64,000 nucleotides of DNA, taken from the NCBI RefSeq assembly GCF_047663525.1, contig NC_092590.1, positions 57,186,001 to 57,250,000 of the forward strand, given 5' to 3'. Origin of the DNA: Anas platyrhynchos. Taxonomy: Eukaryota > Chordata > Aves > Anseriformes > Anatidae. Below the pieces are notes generated by a model, which was given only the letters and a program-made list of their open reading frames with translations, made no database searches and was not told the origin of the DNA. This document shows positions 1 to 12,666 of the stretch, piece by piece; position 1 is the first letter of the stretch; each line of letters starts with the position of its first letter. A program made the translations under genes and the position numbers.

Positions 1-969
1 TCTCACCTTTGCTTCTCTCATAGGATTGTCTCCTTCCTCTCTTATGGTGCTATATCTCAGGTTTTGCTTAGTCCCATAGCAGCTGGATGGGCCAGAGGCA
101 CTGCTGTGCCTGGTTCCAGGTGTGTCAGATGCTGTCTAGTTAGCAGGACCAGAGGACTACTGAGCTCCCACTGCACCTTGTCCTTATGGAAGGCATTGAT
201 AGCAGCATCTGCTTTACTTTGCTACTGCTACTACTTTTCATGATCTAATTAGCCACTCTGCCATGGAATTTCACCAGTCTTTTAAGAACTTACTGACACC
301 TCTAATTGTCCTCAAGTTTGATTGGGGTTTACCAAACCTCTTAGGGTAGACCAGAGATTCTTAACCTACTTATTTCATTGTAAATTATTTAGAATTGGTT
401 TTTAATTCCTAAAATTTTGGAGGGATAAAATATATTTTATCAACAATGACACTTTATTTTTATTCAAAGTTACTTTGGAGGATGCTTTATGTTCCTACTG
501 TTTGTTTTTTTGTTTGTTTGTTTGTTTGTTTGTTTTGGTTTTGGTTGGTTGGTTTGTGTGTTTTCTGTATAGAATCAACATATTCTCCCATATTCCCTTT
601 TCTGGTTTTGGTAGTCACAGGTGCTGTAACGTTTCTCACATCAGTTACTTCCATTCTTGATTGCATTGAACAGCTTAATTGGAAAAATAATTTGTTTGAG
701 GATATTAGACAAATTACTCAAATAATGTATCTGGCAAATCTGCTAGTAAGTACAGCAGAAGTAAGATCAAAACTAGATGTTTTATAGTGTCTAGTATTTA
801 TTCTTCTGGCATGTAGCACTGAGAAAGCAAGTTTAGTCTTTCAGACTTTGCACTTACTGCATTTGACCAGTTGTTAAATTTGAAACGAGTTTGTGCATTT
901 TAATTTTCCCAGTGCACTATTGACTGTTTTGCTACTTCTAATTTGTAATCGAGTCTCTTCTAATCATTG
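1..969. other. Unique AT-rich sequence, no gene seen
   Basis: The longest open frame (plus strand, about 446-787) runs through a TTTG microsatellite and translates to a run of F, L, V and C residues. I read it as a repeat artefact. Nothing else resembles a known family. The first 250 bases are somewhat richer in GC but are not recognised. Confidence 0.6.
501..552. repeat. (TTTG)n / (TTGG)n microsatellite
   Basis: Uninterrupted TTTG units grade into TTGG units. This is a simple compound microsatellite. Confidence 0.9.
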
Positions 970-1077
970 AGGCCCTGGCTCAAGAAAGCATATAAGCCAA
1001 AACTTAACCTGTATTGACTGAAGCTTGGGCTTAATGTTAATAAGCACATTCTTAAATGCCGATTTGAATCAGGGCCT
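970..1077. mobile_element. Ancient palindromic MITE-like DNA transposon relic
   Basis: The block begins AGGCCCTGGCTCAA and ends in TTGAATCAGGGCCT, so its ends are inverted repeats of each other. About 20 of the first 27 positions match when one end is reverse-complemented, and the inner halves keep ACTTAA- and GCTTAT-like pieces of the palindrome. The overall shape is about 108 bp, nearly self-complementary and without coding capacity. It fits the short palindromic elements with CAGGGCCT termini and internal CTTAAG motifs that are widespread in amniote genomes. I do not assign a superfamily because no clear target-site duplication is visible. Confidence 0.65.
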
Positions 1078-2035
1078 AATGCCGTCAGGAGGTTACTTTA
1101 CTTTGTGTCTGAGACTGGACCTGAACTTACTGTTTACAGTTGTACTTTTATTTGCAAATATTTTTCAGTATTGAGTTATGGTTGCTGTATTGTTTATCTT
1201 TTTATTGGGTCCTTAAAAATGACATTCACCTCACTGCTGAAAGCCTCATGCATCATTTAAGCCCTACGCTAATGGAATAAATGGAGCAATGGAAGGGTTT
1301 TGTGCGTTGGAGTGAAAATGTCCGTGAAGAGAATGTTTTGTATATTTTTATTGAATCTAAGAACTAAAGAAACATTTGTTCTATTTCAAAAGCAGACCTC
1401 AGAAAAAGTGTCTGCATGGCTGCTGTTAAAGGGCCCTGAAAATCAAGAAGAGAAGGTGTTTACTAAAATACGTTGAAATGTTTACTTTTCAATTACAGCT
1501 ATGCTGTCTTCAAGGCTGTTGAATCCTCAGTGGAAATATAGTTTTTAATAGCTCCTACACATATTTGGTTTGGATGTGTAAATCTGCGTACACTCTCACT
1601 ATGTATGTATTTGTGTGCATACAGTCAGGTGTGTATCCACAGAAGTGAGCCAAACACTGACAGTGTTAACCCAAGGAATATTGCTTTGGGAAAGTATAAA
1701 TTAAATTTGCAATGGAGTATTTCAAATAGGAATCAAAATTTTGCACCGGTTACCTGACATATCATTCTTGCACTACGCATTTCAGACTGATTCAAGACCT
1801 GTAGAATAAATGTGTTTTGTGGCAATACCTTGATGGCTGCTGATCTTTTATTGGTTTTGTGCCATATTGAGGAATAGTAAAGGAAGTATAATTTTCAGAG
1901 AATAAATGCTAATTATTTGAATAAATGCTATTTCTGTAAAATAGGTGATGGATTTTTTTTTTCAGAAAAAAAATAAATATTTTTTGTTAAATAAAAAAAG
2001 ACTTCTGTATGTGTTTCCATAACAAAGGAATTGAA
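1078..2035. other. Unique sequence with several AATAAA hexamers
   Basis: There are no usable open frames. AATAAA-type hexamers recur near 1275, 1804, 1901, 1920 and 1970, which would suit a 3' UTR. AT-rich DNA produces such hexamers by chance, and no upstream coding exon is visible. Confidence 0.5.
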
Positions 2036-2092
2036 TAACCTGGCAAGTGTCTACTTTCCAATCTGCAAAATGAGGCTAAATGAAGCACAGAT
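2036..2092 (+). mobile_element. Possible MIR SINE fragment
   Basis: The segment contains ACCTGGCAAGT, then CTTTCCAATCTGCAAAATGAGG, followed by CTAAATGA. This resembles the MIR core order of 'CTTGGGCAAGT ... TTTCCTCATCTGTAAAATGAGGATAATGA' with an internal gap. It is short and diverged, so a chance match cannot be excluded. Confidence 0.4.
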
Positions 2093-3438
2093 TTTGTTTA
2101 TTCTATAACAGTGGGAAGGCTAGGATAAAAAATCTCAGTAAATCTCAGGTTCATCATTACTTCATTAGATATCTGCAGCAATTGCAAATGTAAAGCTAAC
2201 AGGTAAGCTTGTCTTACATTGTTTGTTTCAACATAATGCCTATTTGTGTTTTTTGTTGTTGTTGTTTTGTTTTTCACATTTATACAAAAAAAAAAAATAA
2301 AAAATAATTATATACCTTCACCTTTAGTTGAGCTGAGTATCAGCTACTATTTTGGAATTTTCCTTTGAACCGGACCTTCCCAGGTACTATTTTGGGCTAC
2401 CAGTTCAAAAGAGCCGTTTCAATTGGTTCTGTGTCTCAACAGAGATTACTTGAGTGTGGAGTTAATTTGACTAGCTGAGATGTACAGAGAAATTTGTGTA
2501 TATCCCAGAAGACTCCTTTAGTTAAGGGGGAGGGTTTGGCAGTATCTTTAATTTTTTGTTTCTACACTGTGAAGAGCTCTGGGCTGCTATGCCTGAAGTG
2601 CCTTGCAGGGATTCCATGGGCTCTGTCTTCCCTACAGCAACCCCCCTGTGGTACCTTCCACTGTTGCATATGAGTATGTTGCGTATGCTGATTTGTACTG
2701 CCCTGCGGATACAGATTTATCAGAGAATTAAAGTTACAGATGTTCTACCTCACTCCTGGGGTTCTTCTCTCCCCAATAAAGTGTTGGCACAGTTCATGTT
2801 CCTCAGTGCTGCCAGGTTACCACCAGCCCCACATGCCAAATTCTAGATTAAGGAGATGAGGGTGGAAAAAAACTTTCTGCTCTGTTGGGGATGGTGGTGG
2901 TGTTCATGGAGACAGGAGGTGGGGATGCATGCCTCACTGACATACTTAAGAGCCTGCCCTGTCACATCACCCTTCTGATTGTTAAATCCTATTTTCCAAT
3001 GCAAGTTGTTTCAGTGTGAGAGAATTGGTTATCAGACTGCTTCTGGCATCTGAATTAGAAGAACTTCAGTTGTGCCTGAGTCCCAATGGAAACTGAATAA
3101 AAAATGAACAAACAACAACAAAATACTCAAGTACTGATTGTGAGCACAGCATGCTCTTAAAATTACATTGGATTTAGGCTACTTAAGGCAAATCTGTGGT
3201 TTCAATGAATTGCACTGGAAAACTTGAACTGTGTGTGTCTGAGATAGAAACAGATTACCTTGATGGGTGGATGGAATGTATTCCAAGTTGAATTGCTTTG
3301 AAAAAAACAAATAAAACAAAACAAAACACGTACTTGCAAAACTAAGCGTATTGCAGCAAGATTGGATAGGAAGATTCAGGATGGTTTAATACAATCTGTT
3401 CCTACTTCTGACCCATTAGAAATATTCTCTGTGCTGTC

Positions 3439-3478
3439 AAAAAAAAAAAAAAAAAAAAAAAAAGAAAGAAAAAAAAAA
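3439..3478. repeat. Poly(A) tract
   Basis: A run of more than 20 A residues is followed by a GAAAGAAAA-type continuation. An antisense open frame here codes only for a phenylalanine run. Confidence 0.9.
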
Positions 3479-3543
3479 GCCAAAAACACTGATTTTTGAA
3501 GCTAGATTGTTCTCTAGAGAAAAAAAAAAAGTTGACATGAAGT

Positions 3544-3578
3544 GGGATGGGGGGGGGGGAGGGTTGGAGGGTGGGAGG
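3544..3578 (+). other. G-rich tract with quadruplex potential
   Basis: G-runs occur at 3544-3546, 3549-3559 (11 G), 3561-3563, 3569-3571 and 3573-3575, separated by loops of one to five bases. This satisfies the usual pattern of four or more G3+ runs with loops of 1-7. It stands out in an AT-rich setting. Confidence 0.8.
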
Positions 3579-4676
3579 CAAACAGGAAGCCATGCAAAGT
3601 TTTGTTTGAGATTTGTGCTAGATTTGGATGTTATACCTCTTCAGATGCAATTCCACTGCAAATGGGATTCATTTATAGCTCAGTTAAGAAGAGAAACAGT
3701 CCTGCTATTTTAGTTCTTACAGTTGCTATTGCTAAGTATACAGTTCCTGACTTTCCTGAAATTTCTTTGAGAACATTAATGTTAAGTTTTGCTGCTCATG
3801 TTTTATTGGAAAACCATGGCAATCTATGATAGTGAAGAAGAAGAAGGATGTGGATGTTAATGTCAACTGCAATTCTATCTCCTTATGTATATTTACACTT
3901 GCACTGCAGTTCTGGTCTTTTGGAAGGCTTTAGTACTTGCGTTACTGACCTTACTTGAGCTCTTCATTCTTATTGTTCTAGACCCTATTCTGTCTAGTAG
4001 GCTGTGGGACATCCTGATCTTCAGGTTGGCTTCGATACACACTCCCATCCTGCTCATTGGCTTGATTGCTCACTGAACTGGGTAAGAGAGATACAGGTTT
4101 AGAGGTTGACATAAAGGTGTTACATACAGACGTATAGTTCTGCAGCCCATTTCTATAAATTCCCCTGAAGTTTGCATAGTTACATTTATAGTCCGCAGCA
4201 AATTAGAAGGCAAACTAACCCAAATGTTCTCTGTCTTTATAAATTATTTTAGTTCAGTGACTTAATGATCCTATAATACGTGTTGTGCCTGGTAATAAAG
4301 AATGCAATTTCTTGCAAATTATACCTTTGGTTACATAAACAGGAAAGCTTTTCCTTTCAAAACTTAATTTGCATTGGCTTGTCCAGTACTGTGGACTACT
4401 TAAGAACTAATAGCTCAGGAAAAATGGAGGTTTGCTGTGTGTATGAGTTTTATAACTTGTCATTTTCTCTCCTATCTACATTTCCAATATGTTCCATTAA
4501 AAAGTTAATGTGTTTGTATTTGTCTAGTTTTGTTTTATAAGTCTACTCAAATTACAGCATGATTGAAATATAATTTCTTTGAACAGGCTTTAGCCATTAG
4601 CATTTTGTTTTAGTGTGTCTTTGCTGTTTGCACTTGTGATCAGAGTCCTGCACTTAACTTAGTTTTCAGTTTTTAC

Positions 4677-4727
4677 GGTTGGTTGGTTGGTTGGTTGTTG
4701 TTGTTGTTTTGTGTGTGTGTGTGTGTA
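4677..4727. repeat. Compound (GGTT)n(GTT)n(GT)n microsatellite
   Basis: About five GGTT units are followed by GTT units and then about nine GT dinucleotides. The GT part is alternating purine-pyrimidine. Confidence 0.9.
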
Positions 4728-6116
4728 GCTGTTTACTTGTTCAGATTATACATTGAATTGCTCAAGCTCATTGAATAATAAATACAATAAATAGCATATA
4801 ACAATCCCAAGGTCTTCCCAGACTACTGCAGGTAGAACATGCTTTCACATGAGGTTCCACATAGGGTTTCCTTCTAGAGGAAACCAGGTTTCATGGGATA
4901 TTACACGACTTTCTTGACCAAGACCATGGAGTCTTGGTTAAACTGCTGAGTAAAACAACAGTACATTTTATCCATAAACAAGAGTCTGTTGGTTTAGTCC
5001 TTTTCTGCCACTTTTTGATCTAGAATAGGACAGCTTAGATAGATGAGTTTTGAAAATATTGGTGTAGAATCTAAGAATTTTATCACTAGTGTACAAAAAA
5101 TAAATATGAAATACCTGTAAAATAGAAAGAAAAAATATGACCATTAGCTTTAAAAAGCTTCTTTTTACTCAAACAACAAAATAGAAGTTTATTGCTTTTA
5201 TTTCCTCACAGATTTAAAAGAAAAATTCTTACTAACTGGACCTTTCAATGAGTTTTCAATATTAGTAACTAAGTTTTGTTAGAAAGTTTATCTTCCAAGG
5301 CTTAAATATTGATTGAGAGAAGTTAACTAATTGTAAAATATTTTATGGACTTTTTACAAAGGTTTGCTTTCCTATAAGCTGTTTACATTGTAGCAGTGTT
5401 AACTTGTTAAGTTCTCTCTAACTTGTAGTCCTGGGATAAATACATGATGAATATTTTTTAATATCAGTCTCCAAAAAATTCCAAAGTTTCACATATATGA
5501 ATGAATGAATTTTAAAAAAATGCAAATTTAGGATACTTACTCAGGATACTATCAGAATTTGTCAAAACAACCTGACAATATTAGGCAAAATATTTATAAT
5601 GAAATTCAGTAGCCGTAAATATGAAGAATACTTGAAGAATATAACCTTGATTTGTTGTGGCCAATGATGAGGATGTTGTTATGGGGTATTTGACAGTACT
5701 GTAGTTAGCTGTTAGTTTATCTCTATCTGAGTCTTTTGTGGCCATTTCCTCTTTCTCCTTATTCCTTCTGACATTAGGTATTGTTTTAACATTCCAAACG
5801 TACAGAAAGAGATTTATTTTTAAAATCTGATTTAAAAAATAAAGCCAGTCTCCATCATTATTTACAAAAGGTTCCCATACTAAATGATTTTGGCGAGGGA
5901 TTTGATAAAATAGGAATTGGATGACACTAATTAATTCTGCAGTAGTTGAGTGCTTTAAAATAATTTTCTCCATCAGGTGTGTTAAGGTGATCAAGTGAAT
6001 ATTTCAACTGGATTCAAATTAAGGCCAGAAGTCATTGGTAAGAAGTTGCACCAGTGCCATCAGACCTCTGTCTTGCTGAGGATTTCCCAGATAAATGTTC
6101 TCTCCATGGTTTCATC

Positions 6117-6142
6117 ATTTATTTATTTATTTATTTATTTAT
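6117..6142. repeat. (TTTA)n microsatellite
   Basis: About six perfect TTTA units. Confidence 0.9.
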
Positions 6143-6195
6143 CTATAATTTAATTTCAATTATTAAAGAACTATTTAGAGCTACAAAGTGTAGCT

Positions 6196-6244
6196 CAAAA
6201 ACAAAACAAAACAAAACAAACAAACAAACAAACAAACAAAAAAA
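6196..6244. repeat. (CAAAA)n(CAAA)n microsatellite
   Basis: Pentamer CAAAA units grade into tetramer CAAA units. It lies about 55 bp from the TTTA array just upstream. Confidence 0.9.
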
Positions 6245-9200
6245 CAGAATTCAGCAGTTTATCTGATTCCTTTCCAGCCTGTGGACACTGTAGTCCAGGC
6301 TTAGGCCTTGATGGTGGGTGATGTATATCTGGTCATGCATTATTTTCTGACTCTTAATAATTACTTCACTGCTATAGCTTTCAGAAAAAAAATATAGAAC
6401 TAAACTGAATTACAGCATTCTACAATTAGTCTGGCATGACTAGAATACACAATTAAGACAAGAGAGGTAAAGAGAATTTCTTCCGCTCTAAAAAGAACAA
6501 AGAGTTATTTTCACCTTTGGGCATATCCTCTGGCCTGTACCTGAGACTCTCCACTCCCAAGGGGTATCAAAAAGCTTATCGTATTTGTAAATGGTTTTTG
6601 TTAGAGTGACTGTTTATTGTCATACTGGACTCCTTTAGTCAAGATTGATGAAATCTAAAGTTAAGTAGTACTTATTCAAGACTCACCTAATTTCTTTAAT
6701 ATATTCTTCAATGAGCAGCTACACTTTAAATTGAAAACATTTATAGTCTGCTTTTACTCCTTTTACTCAACTGCACTACACTATTGGGGTGTGAATGGTG
6801 AATGCTCTTTTTGAATGCTTACCTTAAATAGAGCCTTCCTCTCCACAGACATCAGAGGTTTCATGTGATTTGGCTTTCTTAGCTTCTCAAAAAAACAAAA
6901 CAACAACAACAAAAAAAAGCATGTTGTCAGTAGTATCACATCTCACATTTGTCAATGATCAGTAACTTTGTCTGATAACGCACCTGCATCACTTTTTTTT
7001 TTTTTTTTTAGGAAATCTTTTTTCATTAAAAAATATTTTACAAAATATTTGTTATATATATATAAAGTGCCTATCCGCTTATCACCATGTTGATAAACAC
7101 TCTTTGGAACCACTCTGATAGCAGGGGTTCCTTCTGGCTTTTTAAGTAGACATTTTAATAGACGAGTACAGCAGTCAATCTTTTCCTGGTTACCTTATAA
7201 GCAAAAGCAATGGATAGACATGAAACATCGCTGTTGTATCTGACTTACTTGAAACTTCCCAGAACCTGGTTCCTCACTATCTTTGAAAGTATATATATTT
7301 TTCATTTATTTTATAACAACAGTGGTCAAACTGTGTTCTGTTGTACTCATCCTCTCTTTTTCCTAGTTGCCACCTGTTATGAGAACCTTCTTTAACCTTA
7401 CTTTTTGTCAGCTGTTCAGAACTCAAAAATACACAGTGAAAATGAAAGGCAGGCCAGACACCTTGTCGCCTCCAAAAGTACAGTATGTTGCCCACTCTTA
7501 TAAATCCTGTCAGCTTCTTGGATATTGCTGCCTACCTTTCTATTCCCTGATGTATCATTAGTGAGGAGAACACGTAAAAGTGCATCCCAACTTCATGGCC
7601 ATATAGGACACTATAATAAAATGACATTTTGTTTTGTTTTTCTTTTGACTTATCTTTTCAAAATTAATGAACTGTGAAAATAAATTGCTCAGTAAATGAA
7701 TGCAACTGTATTTATGATTGGATCTTCACTAAAAAGCTAGTTTATATACTACCTGGATTGCAGAAATCAATTCCCCCTAAAAATTTATTTTTTTAAAGCT
7801 GTACAGATAAAATGTCTGCTATGCCAACAGGAGGAAAAAAAATTGACTGCAAGCAAAACTAGGTGAGCTTTACTCTGAGGAAAAAAAAGTCTTGTTAATG
7901 TTCTTATTTAAATCTTTAATTTTCAGACAATAATTTTAGTTTTATTTAGAGGCTAAAGTCCACACCCCTATGTGATTTTAACAACAGCTTCTGAAATACC
8001 TTATACACCAGAAACTGTTTTCTTTCCAGGAATCAGAACTGTTTGCCACAGATTTCTTGGAACAGACTGGGGTATCTAGATTTTTAGTTAAAAATTAATT
8101 GTTAATTCAAGTTTTTTTGCAATCAATTAACTCAAGATAATTGACAATTGACTAAACTACAAGAAAGCTTTAATGTGCAGACAGTGTAAAATGACTAATG
8201 CATTCAGTGTTCCATCCATTTTATGGTATAGAAAAATGCATCACGTTGTCTCTATTTATATTGCTTTTTGATGCCAAATGTTTTCTCTTGTGTTCCCTGA
8301 TGCTTGCATGCACTTTATTTTTAGTTGCAGTCCAGGTTTCAGTAGAAAAGAAAAATTTCTCATCAATTTGTTGGGTGTTGCCCCAGACATTTAAAGGTGT
8401 GCCTCTTAAAGGAGTTTTCAGAGTAATAGCAAATGATCAGCAATAAAAGTCCCTAAAAAAAAGTCACACCTACATCTTTGTGAAAAGAGTAAAGTCATTT
8501 TACTCTGATCTACAACTTGGTTCAGGCCCCCAAAGGTTAATGTCCAGGACATTAGGCATGTTATAATTGAACTGTTGAGAAACAAATTAAGATGTTAATG
8601 AACTGTCTTCCCTTTGGAAGTAAACTCTGGGTTTCTTATTACCAGCAATGCCAGCACTCTTGATCTTATTGTCTAATTGACACTTAACGGCTCTCTCTTG
8701 GTGCCTCTAATTTTACATAATTAATGTGCATGTAAAATGAACCTTGTAAATATTTTGTGCTCATATACCACATGCTGAATAGTGTAAGCAACCCATTATA
8801 GGCTGCTTTACTACTTGTAGTTCTTGATCTCAGAACTTTGCATTAATATGCAATAATGCAAGGGACAAATGTACTGGGCAGCTCACCTCCTTGAAGCAAC
8901 CCAGAAACAAAGAAAAAATTCTAAAGAGCAAAAAGATCGGCTAGAGGTTTTGTTTGTTTGTGTTTCCCATTACCAAAGCAGTTTGGTGAATAATAAATTG
9001 CAGAATTTTCAACTGCTATATCTGACTGTTTTACAAATACCCTTGAAACTGCTTATTTTTAACAGCTAAATGCATTCTACATGGCATTCGTGGCTACATA
9101 TCAATACAAAACTTGTCTGCACTTACAATGTCTAATGCAGTTACAAGGTATAGAATATAAGATCAAAAATAAGAAGTAGATTTCTAGATTTTTGAAATTA

Positions 9201-9497
9201 TACTGGGACTCTTGAAAGAACAACCTCTTTTTTAAATAGCAGCTGAGTTTCCAGAAAAAATGAAATAAATACCATATCACTAACCTGATATTTGTTGGAT
9301 ATAAGTGAATTGAGTATTTCATTTTTTCATCTTTTCTAGACAACTTTACCCTGTGGTGCAGGTTGCTGGCTTCAAACTATCATATCCAATAATTGTGATT
9401 ATTATTTTCTTTTTCTTCCCAGCTATTTCTTTGTTTTTATTTCTGCTCCCCTTGTAAGCCTGAGTGAGTTTTTAGAACTTTCAGTGAGACAGGTAGC

Positions 9498-9698
9498 TCA
9501 GCCCTCACTCACAGAAAATAGGTACTGTAAGAGTGTCTTTTTTTCAGTTACATTTTTAATAAGCTCATTTCCAGATGCTGCTTGTAATATGCAGTCTGTT
9601 TCATGGAAATCATCTTCAGTCTTCATTTTTTTCTTGCTGAAGCTGGAAAGGACTTGCTCATCAGAATTCTGTAGCAGTTCTCTTTTCAATCTCTTCAT
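9498..9698 (-). other. Exon-like minus-strand open frame, unidentified
   Basis: The minus-strand frame of 66 codons starts at the ATG at 9698 and reads MKRLKRELLQNSDEQ, then SSFSKKKMKTEDDFHETD, ending ...LLQYLFSVSEG before a stop. Its composition (K, E, D, S, Q, T) is unlike the F/L-rich chance frames around it and resembles a disordered nuclear protein. On the minus strand it is preceded by an acceptor-like sequence, TTTATGTAATTTCCAG, and the codons for LFS abut a GTGAGT donor-like sequence. However, an in-frame TAA lies directly before the ATG. An adjacent frame starting after the acceptor (CQVINEEIEKRTATEF) stays open until a stop, which suggests a frameshifted, decayed exon. I do not recognise the family. 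It could be a pseudogene exon, a real first coding exon, or chance. Confidence 0.3.
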
Positions 9699-9699
9699 T

Positions 9700-10536
9700 T
9701 ATCACCTGGCACTGGAAATTACATAAAGGTTGAATCTAGGTTCATGCAGCAATCTGGCAGCTAGGATGCCTTATTTTGATACATTTTTCCACACCAATTC
9801 AAATAAAACAGATTTTTAAAATAGAGGAAGAAGTCAAATAAATATAGATTCAAATTAATTCAAAGAAAACTTGTGGAATCCTAACTATGACAAAACTGTA
9901 AGTTAAATAAATGGCAGTCTGCTGTAATATGTATTACAAAACTGAGGAAAAGGGATGTCTACCAGACTTTTCTGTGCTTGTACATGTACTTAGTTGCATT
10001 TCACTTTGCAGCCCCTCACATACTTCTCCAAGGGTAATGCCTTTTTTGGTGCTGTCATTAAATGGTTTTAAAGCCACTGCTCTGGCCTTGTGGTTAGCCT
10101 GATGGAAGCTTTTCTGTCCAAGCAACATGGATTGTGTTCCTATGGAATGTCAACCTGACCTTCAGTATTAGCTTCATTTTTCCCCTTTTCCAGGCTCTTT
10201 TCCTGTAGGACTACAGGAAGGAGAGGTTACTCTAGTCCCACTGATTCACTTGATCCATTTCTACTGTCACAACGAATTAAAACTCTTTGTTCTATTCACC
10301 TTGTCTGGTGATCTTGGGACTTTTTTTTTTTTTTTAATTGGCTGGAAACAGAAGTGCTGAGGTACTAGCAGGTCAACTCCTGTTCTTCTCCCTGCCATCA
10401 GACTGGTTCCAAAGAGCATTTATCAGTACAGTGCTAGGTGCTATATAAATATAAATATATAAGTGATTACACAGCTGAGTTACCAAGGCATTGGCTGGAA
10501 CATTATGGGGGACAAACATTAGCCATGTGTGTAGGC
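9700..10536. other. Unique sequence, no gene seen
   Basis: Only short chance frames occur here. A poly(T) run lies at about 10321-10335. Confidence 0.55.
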
Positions 10537-10952
10537 AAGACCCTCTGGAGGCACCTGCTCCAGCCCTTGCTCCAGCAGGGACACCTAGAGCAGGGTGCCC
10601 AGCACCACACCCAGGTGGCTTCTGAAGGTCTCCAAGGAGACTGCACAACTTCTCTGGGCAGTCTGTGCTACCCTCATAGCATAGAAGTGCTTCTGATGGT
10701 CAGAGGGAGCCTCCTGTGCTCCTGTTTGTGCCACTGCCTCTTGTCCTGGCACTGGGCAATACTGGAAATACCCTGGCACAGCCTTCTTTACACTCTCATT
10801 TGCCTGCATTTAGCTACATTGATAAGATACCCTCTTAGCCTTCTCTTCTCCAGGCTGAGCAGTCCTAATTCTCCCTTAATCATCATTGTCCCTTAATCGT
10901 CATTGTGGTCCTTTGTTAGACCCTTCCCAGCATGTCCATTTCTCTCCTGTAC
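10537..10952 (-). mobile_element. CR1 LINE 3' fragment (old copy)
   Basis: Read on the minus strand, this is the 3' part of a CR1 non-LTR retrotransposon. Recognisable CR1 phrases on the plus strand include TGCTCCAGCAGGGACACCTAG, TCTCCAAGGAGACT, TCTCTGGGCAGTCTGTGC, CCTCTTGTCCTGGCACTGGGCA and CTTCTCTTCTCCAGGCTGAGCAG, then CCAGCATGTCCATTTCT. These cover the end of the RT-coding part and the 3' UTR. The terminal octamer repeats are missing and many substitutions and small indels are present, so it is an old copy. The 152-codon plus-strand frame across it is only antisense to the element. Confidence 0.88.
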
Positions 10953-12666
10953 ATGTTTTTAGAACATGAAATCGGAACAGAATTTTATTGTTGGCCTGTG
11001 GGGGACAGTAAGATAGAAGATGTGTTAACCATCCCTAACAGATTATTTTGTTACTAAGGTCTGGAGAAGAACTGAATATATTAAGATAAATCCTCCCATA
11101 TAAATCCTCTCTTCCTGTCAAATTTCCATACCTCCCAAAAGCAAAGTCTGTTTGTGAAACAGTGTAAAAGAAACTTTGTTCTACAGAAATTTGGCTTCAG
11201 TCATCTGTGTGAAAGTTAAATCATGCCTTTAAATGTTATAGAAGAATAATTAATTAATCAGTAGTTGAATACAGAATTATTTCAATATTTTCTGAATTAT
11301 AATTTAATATTTAATATTAATTTAATAGTTAAAGTTTAGTGAAACATACTTAAGTAACCTGCTGAAAATGTACATTTCCAAGGTGCTTTTTTTTTTTTTT
11401 TTAATAGGTAAATCAACACAAATAAGACATTAAATCTAGATTTAAGTTGAAAATTATTCCTGTTTACAAGAATGAAATCATGTCTTCATTATAGATGTAC
11501 AAGTGTGAAATAATTTGATGTCCATCAAACCCCACCCCTCAAAAAACTTTCATTATATACATACAAATGCTAAATAGTTCACTAGCCCCTGGCCCCACAA
11601 AAAAACTTGTATTTCAAATTACAGAAAATTACAGTAGCATCCTATTAAAATCAGTTCAAGAAAAAAAAAAAAAAGAGAGAAATTAAATTCCAAGATAAAC
11701 CTTTTTTACTTCACCTCAGCAATGTTATTTGAAGACTGGTGATAATATATTTTGAGCTGGAAAGTTGTGGGGTTTAGTTTTGCTGTTGTTGTTGTCATGT
11801 TTTTTGTTTTTTGTTTTTTGTTTTTTTTAACTCTGTTATAGTTGCCTAGGGCACATTCATCTCTTCTGGTGTCTTGCAGTGGCTGGCCTAATGTGAATGA
11901 GGCTGAACATATAATAATCTAGATAGGAAATGACACTTCAGCAGGGAAAAAATAATGCCTTAGCCTTTGGAAGGCATTTTAGTGAAGGACGGAGGCTGAT
12001 GTATATTGTTGTATGCTGCTTATCTGATGAATATTTTCCTTCTTTTCTTTCTTCAGCTTCCTAATCTTAAACGAAGGTTTATATAAACTTATGAAAGGTG
12101 GATTATTATTTTATTTTTTTTTCACTGTATGGGGTGGTGGTTAAGATTCAACTGATTTCATATTGAATGGTTATTTTAAAATTATTTTTCTCAACCTTAG
12201 GCTGCAGAGTCCAGGATAATTGAGACATTTGGAAATTCAGGCTTTCAGTTCCTTTTACATAGGATGTCTTGGTTTTAACTCTAGCTAACAAAGATTTTCT
12301 AAACTCATGATGTTGGCAATCAACTCCTGTAGAGGGGAACAGAATTATTACCTACATTTTTCTGTTGTATATAAACAAGAACAGCTGCAGATGAATGGAG
12401 GTCACTTGCTGTTAATATGAGCCATGGCTCATAGAGTTTATCCATTCTCTCAGGTAATCTGGACACTAAACAGAGCTAATATTTTCTTTTTCTCTTTTTG
12501 TTTAATAATGCACCAGTACTATAAATAAATATTTCTCAACCATTGAATTTCTTTGTCACAGAAAGGGTTAATGAAAGCAGTGATTCTATCAGGTTTTGAG
12601 CTAGAGGTTTTCAGCTGTTATGAAACTGCGTAGCATTATCCTTTTCCCTTTCCCCTTGACCAAACC

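Larger units (their letters stand above)
2093..9497. other. AT-rich unique sequence with simple repeats, no gene seen
   Basis: All open frames here are under 140 codons and are rich in F, L, K, N or homopolymer residues. I do not call any of them a gene. A GC-richer patch at about 2560-2850 contains an AATAAA hexamer near 2775 but matches nothing I know. Poly(A) at 3439-3461, poly(T) at 6993-7009 and several microsatellites are present; the notable ones are listed separately. Confidence 0.6.

Noticed and set aside
446-787. 113-codon plus-strand frame
   Set aside because: Its N-terminal half is encoded by the TTTG microsatellite. No domain, and hydrophobic low-complexity composition.
5581-5994. 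137-codon minus-strand frame
   Set aside because: Mixed AT-rich composition with no motif. No splice or promoter context to support a gene.
10438-10896. 152-codon plus-strand frame
   Set aside because: Most of it is antisense to the old CR1 at 10537-10952.
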